Position numbers and translations under genes: made by a program. From positions 1 through 32,939 of the IMG/VR virus record IMGVR_UViG_3300042562_002564: DNA of 32,939 nt; one strand, given 5' to 3'. Shown here piece after piece: positions 6,631 through 14,065 of this stretch; the stretch's first letter is position 1, and each line of letters starts with the position of its first letter. This DNA comes from a virus. The notes under the pieces were generated by a model. That model was not told where the DNA came from. It worked only from the letters and a program-made list of their open reading frames with translations, and ran no database searches.

Positions 6631-7488
6631 ATGCGTATAATTATAACGGAAACACAATTAAAAAAGGTTTTATTGTATGAAACCAAACAAGAGGTAGTTA
6701 CTGACGAATATTTAGATAAAGCCAAAGATATTGTGACTAAATTACAAAATAGAGGTTTTGGATTAGATGCTGCGTGTGCAATGGCAGGAAATATATGGGC
6801 AGAATCCCAGTTTGATTCGACTAATGAGGGATCTAATGGTGCATTTGGATTATTACAATGGTTAGGTGATAGAAAAAAGGCTTTAAATTCTTTGGCATCT
6901 CATAGAGGTGTAGATGTAAATAGTGAAAAACTACAATTAGATTTTATTAAGATAGAATTGAAAGATGGGTATAAAGTAGGTGGTGAATTAATACCTAATT
7001 TACCTAGTGGTATTAAAGATTCTCCAAAATTTGAAATAAACCAATTTAATAGTGCGATGAAAAGTGACACTATACCAGCAAAGGCTGAAAGTTTCGCTAC
7101 GAAATCCGAAAGATGTGGTGACTGCGGTGGGACAATAAATATAAGAAAGCAATCCGCAAAAAGAATACATGATTATATTAATGGAACCTATAAAAAAACT
7201 AATGGTAATGTTAAAAGTACTACAAGTGCCACCACCAAAAAAGAAGAAAAGGGTTCACATTCAGTAGGTAGTACTGTATACCCTAAAGAATCTGAAGGAT
7301 ATGCAAATGTTAGAAAAGATGCTAATAGAGAAAGTGATAGAGTTGCTAAAATAATGTCACCGAATAAAATTGGTACGATAACTAAAATTAAAACCGATGA
7401 TGATGGGTACCAATGGTATCAAGTAACCTTAGATAAAAAAGTAGATGGGTTTACAACTGGATGGGTTAGATCAGACGCTATTAAATAA
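6631..7488 (+). CDS. Tagged tail-tip lysozyme with C-terminal SH3b domain
   Basis: The protein has 285 residues. It starts with a tag (MRIIITETQLKKVLLYE) carrying both I-T-E and L-Y-E. A phage tail lysozyme-type domain follows, about residues 25-180. A-A-C-A-M-A-G-N-I-W-A-E-S-Q-F-D then G-A-F-G-L-L-Q-W-L-G-D-R-K is its signature, with the Glu of AES as the likely catalytic acid. A Cys pair (CGDCGG) closes the domain. After a Lys/Thr/Ser linker, residues 215-285 form a bacterial SH3 domain (Y-A-N-V-R-K-D-A-N, Y-Q-W-Y-Q-V, G-W-V-R), usually a cell-wall binder. It should cut peptidoglycan during entry. The tag suggests head packaging, which would be unusual for a tail lysozyme. Confidence 0.85.
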   Translation: MRIIITETQLKKVLLYETKQEVVTDEYLDKAKDIVTKLQNRGFGLDAACAMAGNIWAESQFDSTNEGSNGAFGLLQWLGDRKKALNSLASHRGVDVNSEKLQLDFIKIELKDGYKVGGELIPNLPSGIKDSPKFEINQFNSAMKSDTIPAKAESFATKSERCGDCGGTINIRKQSAKRIHDYINGTYKKTNGNVKSTTSATTKKEEKGSHSVGSTVYPKESEGYANVRKDANRESDRVAKIMSPNKIGTITKIKTDDDGYQWYQVTLDKKVDGFTTGWVRSDAIK

Positions 7489-7505
7489 TTTTTTAAAAAA
7501 AACTA

Positions 7506-7513
7506 ATATTTAT
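7506..7513 (+). promoter_or_regulatory. ATATTTAT element, putative phage promoter
   Basis: ATATTTATTATAAAAAAA starts 22 bases before the ATG at 7528, the usual spacing for this element. It lies in the short gap after the lysozyme stop. Confidence 0.5.
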
Positions 7514-7527
7514 TATAAAAAAATAAA

Positions 7528-9174
7528 ATGAAGTACATTATAACAGAAAATCAATATAGAATTTTATTAAAAGAAGATAGAGTTGCCTTTTTGAAGACTC
7601 AAAATGTCATTGACCCCAAATTATTAGATGACTTAACTAAAGGTAAGTTAGAGAAAAAAAGTAAGAGACCTGAGGGTGGTATGGATCCTAACAAAATTAA
7701 AGTAGAACCCATAGAAAATCATGATGGTGTAGACATTGCTTATATTGTAACAAATAATAAAGGTAAACAATCTGTAAAATTAACAGATGAAATATTTAAT
7801 GACATTGTTGAGGCAGATCCATCAAGAAATAAACAATATGTTCAATGGATGATTCAAGTTTTCTTAAGACATATTGCGGATGGTGATATTGAACAAGCGA
7901 TTAGATTTTTGACTGAAGATTTACCTGAAGCAAATGAGTTCTTAACTATTTTTGATGGTGTTAAGGATAAAAAAGTATTTAAGAGAAGTGCACCTAATAG
8001 ACCAAATGCACCTCAAAATGTTACAGACATAAATCAATATAATGATTTGGCACATCTTTATTCGGTAGTGAGTCCGTTTATTGGATCATCAGATGATGAT
8101 AGTGAAGATGGTGAAAGTCCTCTTTGGAAAAAATTAAAAAAATATGTTGATCTTGGTGAGGCGAAATTAGTTTATAGAGATAATGGTGTTTTAGTATATT
8201 CACCACAGACTATTGAGTCTAGTTGTGATCCTTTAGGTCCTTTAGCCTCATGGTGTACTAGAAGAGAGGGTAATAGTTATTTTGATTCTTACAGAAGAAA
8301 TAACCCTAAACCTGACGGTACATTATCGGATTATTATGTAATTATGCCTAAAGCTTTATTCTCAGGAGATGATGAGGGTGGTATGTATCCATTACAATTC
8401 CACTTTGAATCTAATCAGTTACACGATAAAAACAACCAGTCAATAGAAAGAAGTTCTAAACTTAGTGAAGTTCTAAGTAGATTTCCAGGATTAAAGGATT
8501 TCTTTAAAAAGGAATTGGGTAAGTTAGTTGAGATGGATGTAGTTAAAGGTACAGGACTTATGGATAGTGCATACATTAAATATATGAATATGTTTGGTGG
8601 TAAGGCAGAGGAAGTTATTTCTGGTGAAGTTTACCAAAAAGGTGTTGATAACATTAAAAAATTGGCTTCACAACAAAAAGTTCCTTTACAACAAAACAAA
8701 TATTTGAAGTGGTTGATGGAAAATACTGAGAATGTGGAGATATTGGATTATTTAGATCCTGAGGTTACAGAATCTTTAGACTTTTCTAATATGAATTTAG
8801 GTAAATTGCCAAATATGTCTAAATTCCACAAGGTAGATAGAATTACTGCAAATAATTGTAATTTAACTGAGTTACCATCTGTGAATATCTTACCTGATGG
8901 TGGTAGAATGATTAACGTACTTAGTTTCAATGACAACCAAATTACTAAGGCACCTTTAGATGGTTATGAAACATTAAAAGAATGTTTCATGATCACATTA
9001 TTAAACAATCCTATAAAAGAAATTAATGTACCTGTATTAACAAAAATGATAGAGGACGAAACATTTATTCGTTTTGGTGTGAACTCTGATGTGGTAAATA
9101 ACTTATCACCTGATAATGCAAAAGAATTCCAAAGTTTAGTGGATGAAGTAGGTGGAACAATTACATTTAGATAA
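7528..9174 (+). CDS. Tagged protein with WCT-type phage domain and leucine-rich repeats
   Basis: The protein has 548 residues. The tag is MKYIITENQYRILLKE. A region near residues 92-125 (D-P-S-R-N-K-Q-Y-V-Q-W-M-I then a helix) precedes a conserved-looking domain near 205-300 with G-P-L-A-S-W-C-T-R-R, Y-F-D-S-Y-R-R and Y-Y-V-I-M-P. I have met similar stretches in uncharacterised proteins of large phages, but know no function. Residues about 415-510 look like leucine-rich repeats: L-D-F-S-N-M-N-L-G-K-L-P, then I-T-A-N-N-C-N-L-T-E-L-P, then L-S-F-N-D-N-Q-I-T-K-A-P, spaced 23-30 residues apart. These repeats usually bind proteins, so this could be a delivered effector acting on a host protein. 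It has its own ATATTTAT element. Confidence 0.75.
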   Translation: MKYIITENQYRILLKEDRVAFLKTQNVIDPKLLDDLTKGKLEKKSKRPEGGMDPNKIKVEPIENHDGVDIAYIVTNNKGKQSVKLTDEIFNDIVEADPSRNKQYVQWMIQVFLRHIADGDIEQAIRFLTEDLPEANEFLTIFDGVKDKKVFKRSAPNRPNAPQNVTDINQYNDLAHLYSVVSPFIGSSDDDSEDGESPLWKKLKKYVDLGEAKLVYRDNGVLVYSPQTIESSCDPLGPLASWCTRREGNSYFDSYRRNNPKPDGTLSDYYVIMPKALFSGDDEGGMYPLQFHFESNQLHDKNNQSIERSSKLSEVLSRFPGLKDFFKKELGKLVEMDVVKGTGLMDSAYIKYMNMFGGKAEEVISGEVYQKGVDNIKKLASQQKVPLQQNKYLKWLMENTENVEILDYLDPEVTESLDFSNMNLGKLPNMSKFHKVDRITANNCNLTELPSVNILPDGGRMINVLSFNDNQITKAPLDGYETLKECFMITLLNNPIKEINVPVLTKMIEDETFIRFGVNSDVVNNLSPDNAKEFQSLVDEVGGTITFR

Positions 9175-9194
9175 AAATTTTTATAAAATTTAAT

Positions 9195-9202
9195 ATATTT
9201 AT
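9195..9202 (+). promoter_or_regulatory. ATATTTAT element, putative phage promoter
   Basis: ATATATTTATAATAAG lies 41 bases before the ATG at 9236, in the gap after the gene at 7528. It probably drives the small tagged gene and the OmpA-like gene after it. Confidence 0.5.
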
Positions 9203-9235
9203 AATAAGAATAAAAAGAATAAAAAACTTAAAAAA

Positions 9236-9400
9236 ATGAGAAGAGAAAAAAAAGTGATTAGATTGACTGAATCAGAAATGATTAACTTAGTAGAAAGAAT
9301 TGTTAATGAAGTAAAAAGAGAAAAAAGAGCGCAAGTTACTGAATCTTTAAGACAAAGAGAATCTAAAAGATTGTCAGAAAATAGAAATAGAAGAAGATAA
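9236..9400 (+). CDS. Small basic protein that is almost all tag
   Basis: A 54-residue frame begins MRREKKVIRLTESEMINLVERIVNE and continues as a highly charged helix rich in Arg, Lys and Glu to the end. The opening combines L-T-E with a later I-V-N-E, the bipartite pattern of the neighbouring tags, so this protein is little more than a tag plus a basic helix. After cutting behind I-N-E or V-N-E, a 29-residue basic peptide would remain. It resembles in concept the small basic internal peptides of T4 heads, though there is no sequence match to claim. It lies eight bases before the OmpA-like gene and is probably co-transcribed with it. Confidence 0.72.
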   Translation: MRREKKVIRLTESEMINLVERIVNEVKREKRAQVTESLRQRESKRLSENRNRRR

Positions 9401-9408
9401 TTTATTTT

Positions 9409-10824
9409 ATGAAAAAAGTTCAAACCCTTAACGAAGAAATACAAAAAATGAGAAAATTAATGTCATTTAACATTAATGAAAATTCTCATGATTCACTATC
9501 TGAAGAAAATTTTAATAAGAGTACTGAAGGAAAAAATACTGATCCTGAAGAGGGAGAGTGTGATAGAGTATATGGTGGACCACCTGAGGTGTCATTCCAA
9601 ATGAGTAATCAGTTAAATGATTTATTAGAAAAACAATTAAATGTTATAGAACCTCAGATAAAAGTTAAGGTAGTTGCAACTGGACCAGAAAATATATTTT
9701 TCAAAATAGGTGACGTTGAGTTACCATTATCAAAAACTAGTAAGGGTGTATATATGTTTAAAGTAACTGATAGATATATCCCATTCTCAACCGATATTTC
9801 AGTATCTTTAGTTAGGGAAGAACTTTTAAAGGATAGATGTTTTAGATTATTATATGATAGATATGATTCGATTAAAAATCAAATAGATAATGAAACTATA
9901 AAAATGAGATTAATACCTGAAGGTTCTACGCCAATATCATTCAAAATGATGGTGATTGGTAATAAGAGGGACTTAAAAAGGACTATTAAACAAAGTGTTA
10001 ATGGTGCCAAATTAGTTAAACTGGAGGATATTACATTACTATCATTTAATAGAAGGTTTTTCATTAAACTAAATGATAATCTTTATGGTGAGATAGAATC
10101 ATCTTTTAAGGTTAAACTTACTAAAATTCAAATAAACGGTGCAGATATACCTAAAAGTTGGGGTGAGCCCGATCCAAATAAAACTGATCCAGAACCAACA
10201 AAATGTTTTTGTAATGATGTAGAAACAGGTGAACAGATTACATATGAGTGCGGTAGCCCGTTACCAGAAAGATGTAAAGATGGTGAAATTGTTTTTGATT
10301 TTGCAGTAGAAGCGATTAAAAACTTTCCAATTGATGAGGCAGTATTAACTCAAGAAGCGAAAGATATAATTGATGAGAACATTGTTAAAATATGGAATCC
10401 TATCCCACAATATAGAAAAGAAGAGTATTTAGAATTTTTAGAAGATAAAACTATTGTAGTTAATGCATATGCTTCTATAGATGCGTTATCCAATTTCCCT
10501 GATGGTGGTCGTTACGCGGGTTGTTCTAAATACGGTTTGGGTAAAGGTCCGAGAGTAAAATACAATCAATGTTTAAGTGAGGCTAGAGCAAAAGCAGTAG
10601 TAGAATACCTAAAAACAATTGCGAATGGTGCATTTAAAGATGTGAATTTTGTTGCAGTAGGTAAAGGTGAAACAAACCAATGGAGTGGGTTAGTTTGGAA
10701 TCAACCTGAGACAAAAATAAAAGACGGTGTACCACAGAATGTTAAAAGTCCTTACAGTAATGAAGAAACTAGACCAGATAGACGTTTTGAGATTAAATTC
10801 CCTGCTTACCGTAAAGAGGAATAA
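9409..10824 (+). CDS. Tagged protein with C-terminal OmpA-like peptidoglycan-binding domain
   Basis: The protein has 471 residues. The N-terminus (MKKVQTLNEEIQKMRKLM, then F-N-I-N-E) carries L-N-E and I-N-E and nearly repeats that of the gene at 11530. A beta-rich middle follows. A Cys cluster appears around residues 263-288 (C-F-C, then two spaced Cys). Residues about 315-465 fit an OmpA-like domain: I-V-V-N-A-Y-A-S, then N-Q-C-L-S-E-A-R-A-K-A-V-V-E-Y-L, F-V-A-V-G-K-G-E-T-N, and finally R-P-D-R-R-F-E-I. This fold binds peptidoglycan. In a phage particle it could anchor to the cell wall during entry. There is no signal peptide. It faces a convergent CAP-protein gene four bases away. Confidence 0.8.
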   Translation: MKKVQTLNEEIQKMRKLMSFNINENSHDSLSEENFNKSTEGKNTDPEEGECDRVYGGPPEVSFQMSNQLNDLLEKQLNVIEPQIKVKVVATGPENIFFKIGDVELPLSKTSKGVYMFKVTDRYIPFSTDISVSLVREELLKDRCFRLLYDRYDSIKNQIDNETIKMRLIPEGSTPISFKMMVIGNKRDLKRTIKQSVNGAKLVKLEDITLLSFNRRFFIKLNDNLYGEIESSFKVKLTKIQINGADIPKSWGEPDPNKTDPEPTKCFCNDVETGEQITYECGSPLPERCKDGEIVFDFAVEAIKNFPIDEAVLTQEAKDIIDENIVKIWNPIPQYRKEEYLEFLEDKTIVVNAYASIDALSNFPDGGRYAGCSKYGLGKGPRVKYNQCLSEARAKAVVEYLKTIANGAFKDVNFVAVGKGETNQWSGLVWNQPETKIKDGVPQNVKSPYSNEETRPDRRFEIKFPAYRKEE

Positions 10825-10828
10825 CTAC

Positions 10829-11434
10829 CTACTGACGCTTATAAACAACTGTAAGGTTTAGTACTGCGTAAAATCCGTTTTTACCTTTGTAGGTACCGTA
10901 TTTTGTAGAAACACCGCTCATTAAGAATACTTCTTTTCCATTATCAGTAATTTGTTGATTAAATACATCTCTAATCACAAAACAGTGATCAGGAGATGTC
11001 TCCCAATAATCTACAATTGATTTTGCTATATCACCATACGTTAATAGTTTGTAATTTTTTGTCTTAAATAAACAAATTTCAAAACCGTCTACTACATTAA
11101 CACCACCTTTAAATTTATATGTAGAATAAGATTCTCCCATAATTGAGGACTTTAATTTTTCACTATATAGTTCCAACCTACCATCTGGATGATATACTTT
11201 TTCTTCACTGTGTAATTTTTGACATCTTATTTTTGAAACATTGTCACTCACCAATCGTGAGTAATGCATATTGTTATTACCTAATGAATCTCTTACCACA
11301 TTAATCTCAACAATAATCAGACTATCCAAAAGTCGGTAATCGATATTGTTTACGTCCATTACTTTCGAACCATCTCTCTGAGAAAAAACTACTGATGGTA
11401 GGATAAACATCAAAATCAAAATTAAGTTTTTCAT
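10829..11434 (-). CDS. Secreted CAP/SCP-domain protein (1)
   Basis: The protein has 201 residues with a signal peptide MKNLILILMFILPSVVFSQ, cleaved near FSQ in the Bacteroidota manner. The mature part resembles a divergent CAP (SCP/PR-1) domain: an early helix L-L-D-S-L-I-I-V-E-I-N-V-V-R, L-V-S-D-N-V-S-K-I-R-C-Q-K-L, then W-E-T-S-P-D-H-C and late strands G-V-S-T-K-Y-G and G-F-Y-A-V-L-N-L. CAP proteins are secreted, with varied and often unclear activities. The gene lies antisense between two late-type plus-strand genes, with its own host-type promoter (11455-11485). That makes it an autonomous unit, likely expressed early or constitutively. A role in altering the host surface or blocking superinfection is speculation. 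Confidence 0.75.
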   Translation of the reverse strand: MKNLILILMFILPSVVFSQRDGSKVMDVNNIDYRLLDSLIIVEINVVRDSLGNNNMHYSRLVSDNVSKIRCQKLHSEEKVYHPDGRLELYSEKLKSSIMGESYSTYKFKGGVNVVDGFEICLFKTKNYKLLTYGDIAKSIVDYWETSPDHCFVIRDVFNQQITDNGKEVFLMSGVSTKYGTYKGKNGFYAVLNLTVVYKRQ

Positions 11435-11454
11435 AGTTGTTACGTTTATAAGAA

Positions 11455-11485
11455 CAAATATACACCATTTTTTTTATTATACAAA
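11455..11485 (-). promoter_or_regulatory. Host-type promoter TTTG-N19-TATATTTG
   Basis: On the minus strand, TTTG (11482-11485), 19 bases, then TATATTTG (11455-11462) match the Bacteroidota consensus. TTCTTATAAAC follows, nearly the same as at the other two secreted-protein genes. It faces the CAP gene starting at 11434 and lies back to back with the ATATTTAT element at 11505. Confidence 0.75.
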
Positions 11486-11504
11486 TTTTTTTACCGTTTT
11501 TTTT

Positions 11505-11512
11505 ATATTTAT
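11505..11512 (+). promoter_or_regulatory. ATATTTAT element, putative phage promoter
   Basis: ATATTTATAAATAAAATA starts 25 bases before the ATG at 11530, preceded by a T-run as at several other copies. It is divergent from the host-type promoter at 11455. Confidence 0.5.
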
Positions 11513-11529
11513 AAATAAAATAATTTATT

Positions 11530-13488
11530 ATGAGAAAAAATACGTTAACAGAAGAAATATATAGAATGAGAAAATTAATGGGACATGACTCAAATGAATA
11601 TAGAGAAAATGTCACTTCATTCGATAGACTTTTAGAAGAAAAATTGGTAAAAAAATACCTAATAAAGGAACAGGAAGAGGAAGTTCCTGTATTTTCTGAT
11701 TGGTCTAAGGGTGGTAAGTTTAATTGGGAAAATGCGAAATTAAAAGATATTATTGAATATATTAGAGAAGTTGACGAGTATTTTGGTGGTTCTTTTTTAA
11801 ATAATCCATCGTACACAACAATGATGGATTGGTTTGAAGGCAATGATAGTGAAAGTGTAAGGAATTCATTAAAGGAGTGGATGTTTGGTGACATATATTA
11901 TGGGATTAAAAAATCTGAGGATGTAAAACAAACTAAGAAAAATGTGGTTGCACCTGATCAGTACGATAAAAATCTTCAGTCAGAAGTAACAACTATATTA
12001 GACAACGCATCAAAAATTGATCTTAAAACATTTAATGTTACCGATAAAAACTTAAAAAAATCAGTTGATACTTTAGTATCGTCCAGAACATTAGAAAAAT
12101 TAAATAAGGAATTAATTGCAATTAATAATGGTAAAGTTTTTCTAAAAAAGGAAATATTAGAACCATTAAAAACTAATCTTAATGTTTTAATAGATTTTAG
12201 TAAAAATCCTAAGACTGATCCTAATTCTATGGAATCTTTGAAAGATGTTGTAGATTATCTGATAGGATTTAATTTAAAAGATAAAAAAGAAATAGGTTTA
12301 GATGTAGATGATGAGAATGTCAAAATAGATGTTAATACAGATCAAAGAATTGGGATTAAAAATAGTGTAATGAAAAAATTATCTGCTGAAATTGAGTCTG
12401 TTGGTGAGGATACATATAGAAAATTACTTAAGAAAATTACTAATATAACAATTACTGATAAACCTACAGAACTTAAACAGTTTAAAGTTGAGGATGAGGC
12501 GGGTAAAGGTGTACCTATTATGGAAGAAGGAGATTCTGATATATTCCAGTACCCACCAGAAAATACACCTGAAGGTGAAAGAAATAATTTAAGTAATAAT
12601 TTCTTTCCAGATGATGGTACGTCTATGTCTTCAGAGGCAATTGATGGTATTAGAGAACAAGTGAGATTATTAAGAAAGTTTATAGACACTCAAGATTCAG
12701 AGGTTGAAGCACAAAGAACTGAAAATGATTTAGGTGAAGAATTTAAATTAGATGTGTCATCAATAAACATATTTATTTATTCCTCAACCAGTAAAGTAAG
12801 AACATCATATAAAAGTAAAGATAAAAGTTTTAGTGAAGATAATAATATAAAATTAGCGGAAGATAGAAGTAATGTTATAGAAAACTCAGTTAGAGGTATT
12901 TTGAAACAATATAAGTTAGATGGTTATAATATAATCTTAGCCTCTAGAATAGAAAAACCTAATATCGGTCCAGGTTGGGAGAAAATAGATGGTAAATATG
13001 CTGATGGTTCAGACGTACCTATAACCGCATATGGTGCAATGTTCCAAGAGGCATACAAAAAAGACAATGAACTAAAACCACAGTTATTTTATGGTAATAG
13101 AGGTACTGCTTGGGCAAAGAAAGCGTCAGAAAAATTAGGTAGAGAAGTTGCACAACAAGAATTATCTCAAGAATATAACGATATATACGGACCATTTAGA
13201 ATGAATTTGGCTGGTATTAGCGTTACATTAAAAAAACCAACTATAGTAACTAAATCAGAGGTCGGTGAGGATTATTTTGTTATTGCAGTACCAGGAATGG
13301 GAATAGAGCTACAGTCAAATGGAGAATTTAGTTTTAAAGATTCTTGGAAAAATTTTAAGAGAGGTATTAAAAAATTAAAAAGAAAAATAAAGAAGTCTTT
13401 AAGAAATCTTAAACCTAAACGTAGGTTTTTTGGTAAAGCACCCGATTTCTCAAAAGTTTGTCAGACTTGTTGTCCTAAATGGGGTTAA
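11530..13488 (+). CDS. Large tagged protein with OmpA-like region and strongly basic C-terminus
   Basis: The protein has 652 residues. The N-terminus (MRKNTLTEEIYRMRKLM) is close to that of the gene at 9409. A second segment, F-D-R-L-L-E-E-K-L to Y-L-I-K-E near residue 55, could be the real processing point. The middle is helical and Lys/Asp-rich. Residues about 415-575 look like a divergent OmpA-like domain: I-N-I-F-I-Y-S-S-T-S early, L-A-E-D-R-S-N-V-I-E-N-S-V, then Y-N-I-I-L-A-S-R-I-E. The last 50 residues are extremely basic (KNFKRGIKKLKRKIKKSLRN) and end in a CQTCCP Cys cluster. That tail could bind DNA inside the head or act on membranes; I cannot tell which. Confidence 0.75.
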   Translation: MRKNTLTEEIYRMRKLMGHDSNEYRENVTSFDRLLEEKLVKKYLIKEQEEEVPVFSDWSKGGKFNWENAKLKDIIEYIREVDEYFGGSFLNNPSYTTMMDWFEGNDSESVRNSLKEWMFGDIYYGIKKSEDVKQTKKNVVAPDQYDKNLQSEVTTILDNASKIDLKTFNVTDKNLKKSVDTLVSSRTLEKLNKELIAINNGKVFLKKEILEPLKTNLNVLIDFSKNPKTDPNSMESLKDVVDYLIGFNLKDKKEIGLDVDDENVKIDVNTDQRIGIKNSVMKKLSAEIESVGEDTYRKLLKKITNITITDKPTELKQFKVEDEAGKGVPIMEEGDSDIFQYPPENTPEGERNNLSNNFFPDDGTSMSSEAIDGIREQVRLLRKFIDTQDSEVEAQRTENDLGEEFKLDVSSINIFIYSSTSKVRTSYKSKDKSFSEDNNIKLAEDRSNVIENSVRGILKQYKLDGYNIILASRIEKPNIGPGWEKIDGKYADGSDVPITAYGAMFQEAYKKDNELKPQLFYGNRGTAWAKKASEKLGREVAQQELSQEYNDIYGPFRMNLAGISVTLKKPTIVTKSEVGEDYFVIAVPGMGIELQSNGEFSFKDSWKNFKRGIKKLKRKIKKSLRNLKPKRRFFGKAPDFSKVCQTCCPKWG

Positions 13489-13507
13489 TAATTTAAAAAT
13501 ATATATT

Positions 13508-14032
13508 ATGAAAATTAAAAAAAATAATGTTGTAGTTACACTTACAGAAAGTGATATCGCATCAATTAAAAAATATCTTTTAAAAGAAGAAAAAATATCA
13601 TTTAAGTTTTGTTTTAAGACATATCCTGAATGGTTAAGATCCGACAGTACGGATGCAGGTAATGCAGGTACTAACGCTTCTTCAGATAATACTTTATTAA
13701 AGAAAATGAAAACTGGTGTAACATTTTCAGTTACTGGATGTGAAGGGTTAAAGAATGATGAAATTAACGCTGGTATCCTATCAAAAATAACTGATGTCAC
13801 TTTAAGAGAAAAGGCAGTAGAAAAAACAGTTAATTTTTGTAGAAGACATATAGACGAAGTGATTAAGGATCTTAAGTCTAATGATAGTAAATCAAAAAGA
13901 AAACATATTAAAGACGATTTTACACCACAAACAGGTGAATCTGTAGATGAATGGGTAAGTAAATATGATTTTACTACAGATATTGCGAATTTAGTACAGA
14001 TTACTAAATGTCTTTATAATACACAATTCTAA
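13508..14032 (+). CDS. Tagged basic protein of unknown function
   Basis: I choose ATG 13508 (MKIKKNNVVVTLTESD), giving 174 residues; an in-frame upstream ATG at 13430 lies inside the previous gene. The tag carries L-T-E and then Y-L-L-K-E at residues 24-28, the same two-part layout as at 9236. The body has four Cys (F-C-F, T-G-C-E-G, N-F-C-R-R and K-C-L-Y) that could pair. It also has a helical segment D-V-T-L-R-E-K-A-V-E-K-T-V with a following basic patch. I recognise no family. It follows the OmpA-like gene by 19 bases and ends just before a 30-bp palindromic terminator, closing this transcription unit. Confidence 0.72.
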   Translation: MKIKKNNVVVTLTESDIASIKKYLLKEEKISFKFCFKTYPEWLRSDSTDAGNAGTNASSDNTLLKKMKTGVTFSVTGCEGLKNDEINAGILSKITDVTLREKAVEKTVNFCRRHIDEVIKDLKSNDSKSKRKHIKDDFTPQTGESVDEWVSKYDFTTDIANLVQITKCLYNTQF

Positions 14033-14035
14033 TAA

Positions 14036-14065
14036 AACAATGGTGGTTAATTAACCACCATTGTT
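14036..14065. terminator. Perfect 30-bp palindrome, bidirectional terminator
   Basis: AACAATGGTGGTTAA is followed at once by its exact reverse complement, giving 15-bp arms with no spacer. It separates the convergent genes ending at 14032 (plus) and 14047 (minus) and includes the last codons of the CAP gene. A terminator is the simplest reading; a protein-binding site is possible. Confidence 0.7.

Noticed and set aside
11322-11894. Minus-strand 190-codon reading frame over the 11.4 kb divergent promoters
   Set aside because: It crosses both promoters and the start of two real genes and reads low-complexity sequence.
12342-12689. Minus-strand reading frame inside the OmpA-like gene
   Set aside because: It lies fully within a long, well-supported plus-strand gene and has no promoter or recognisable domain; it is a shadow.
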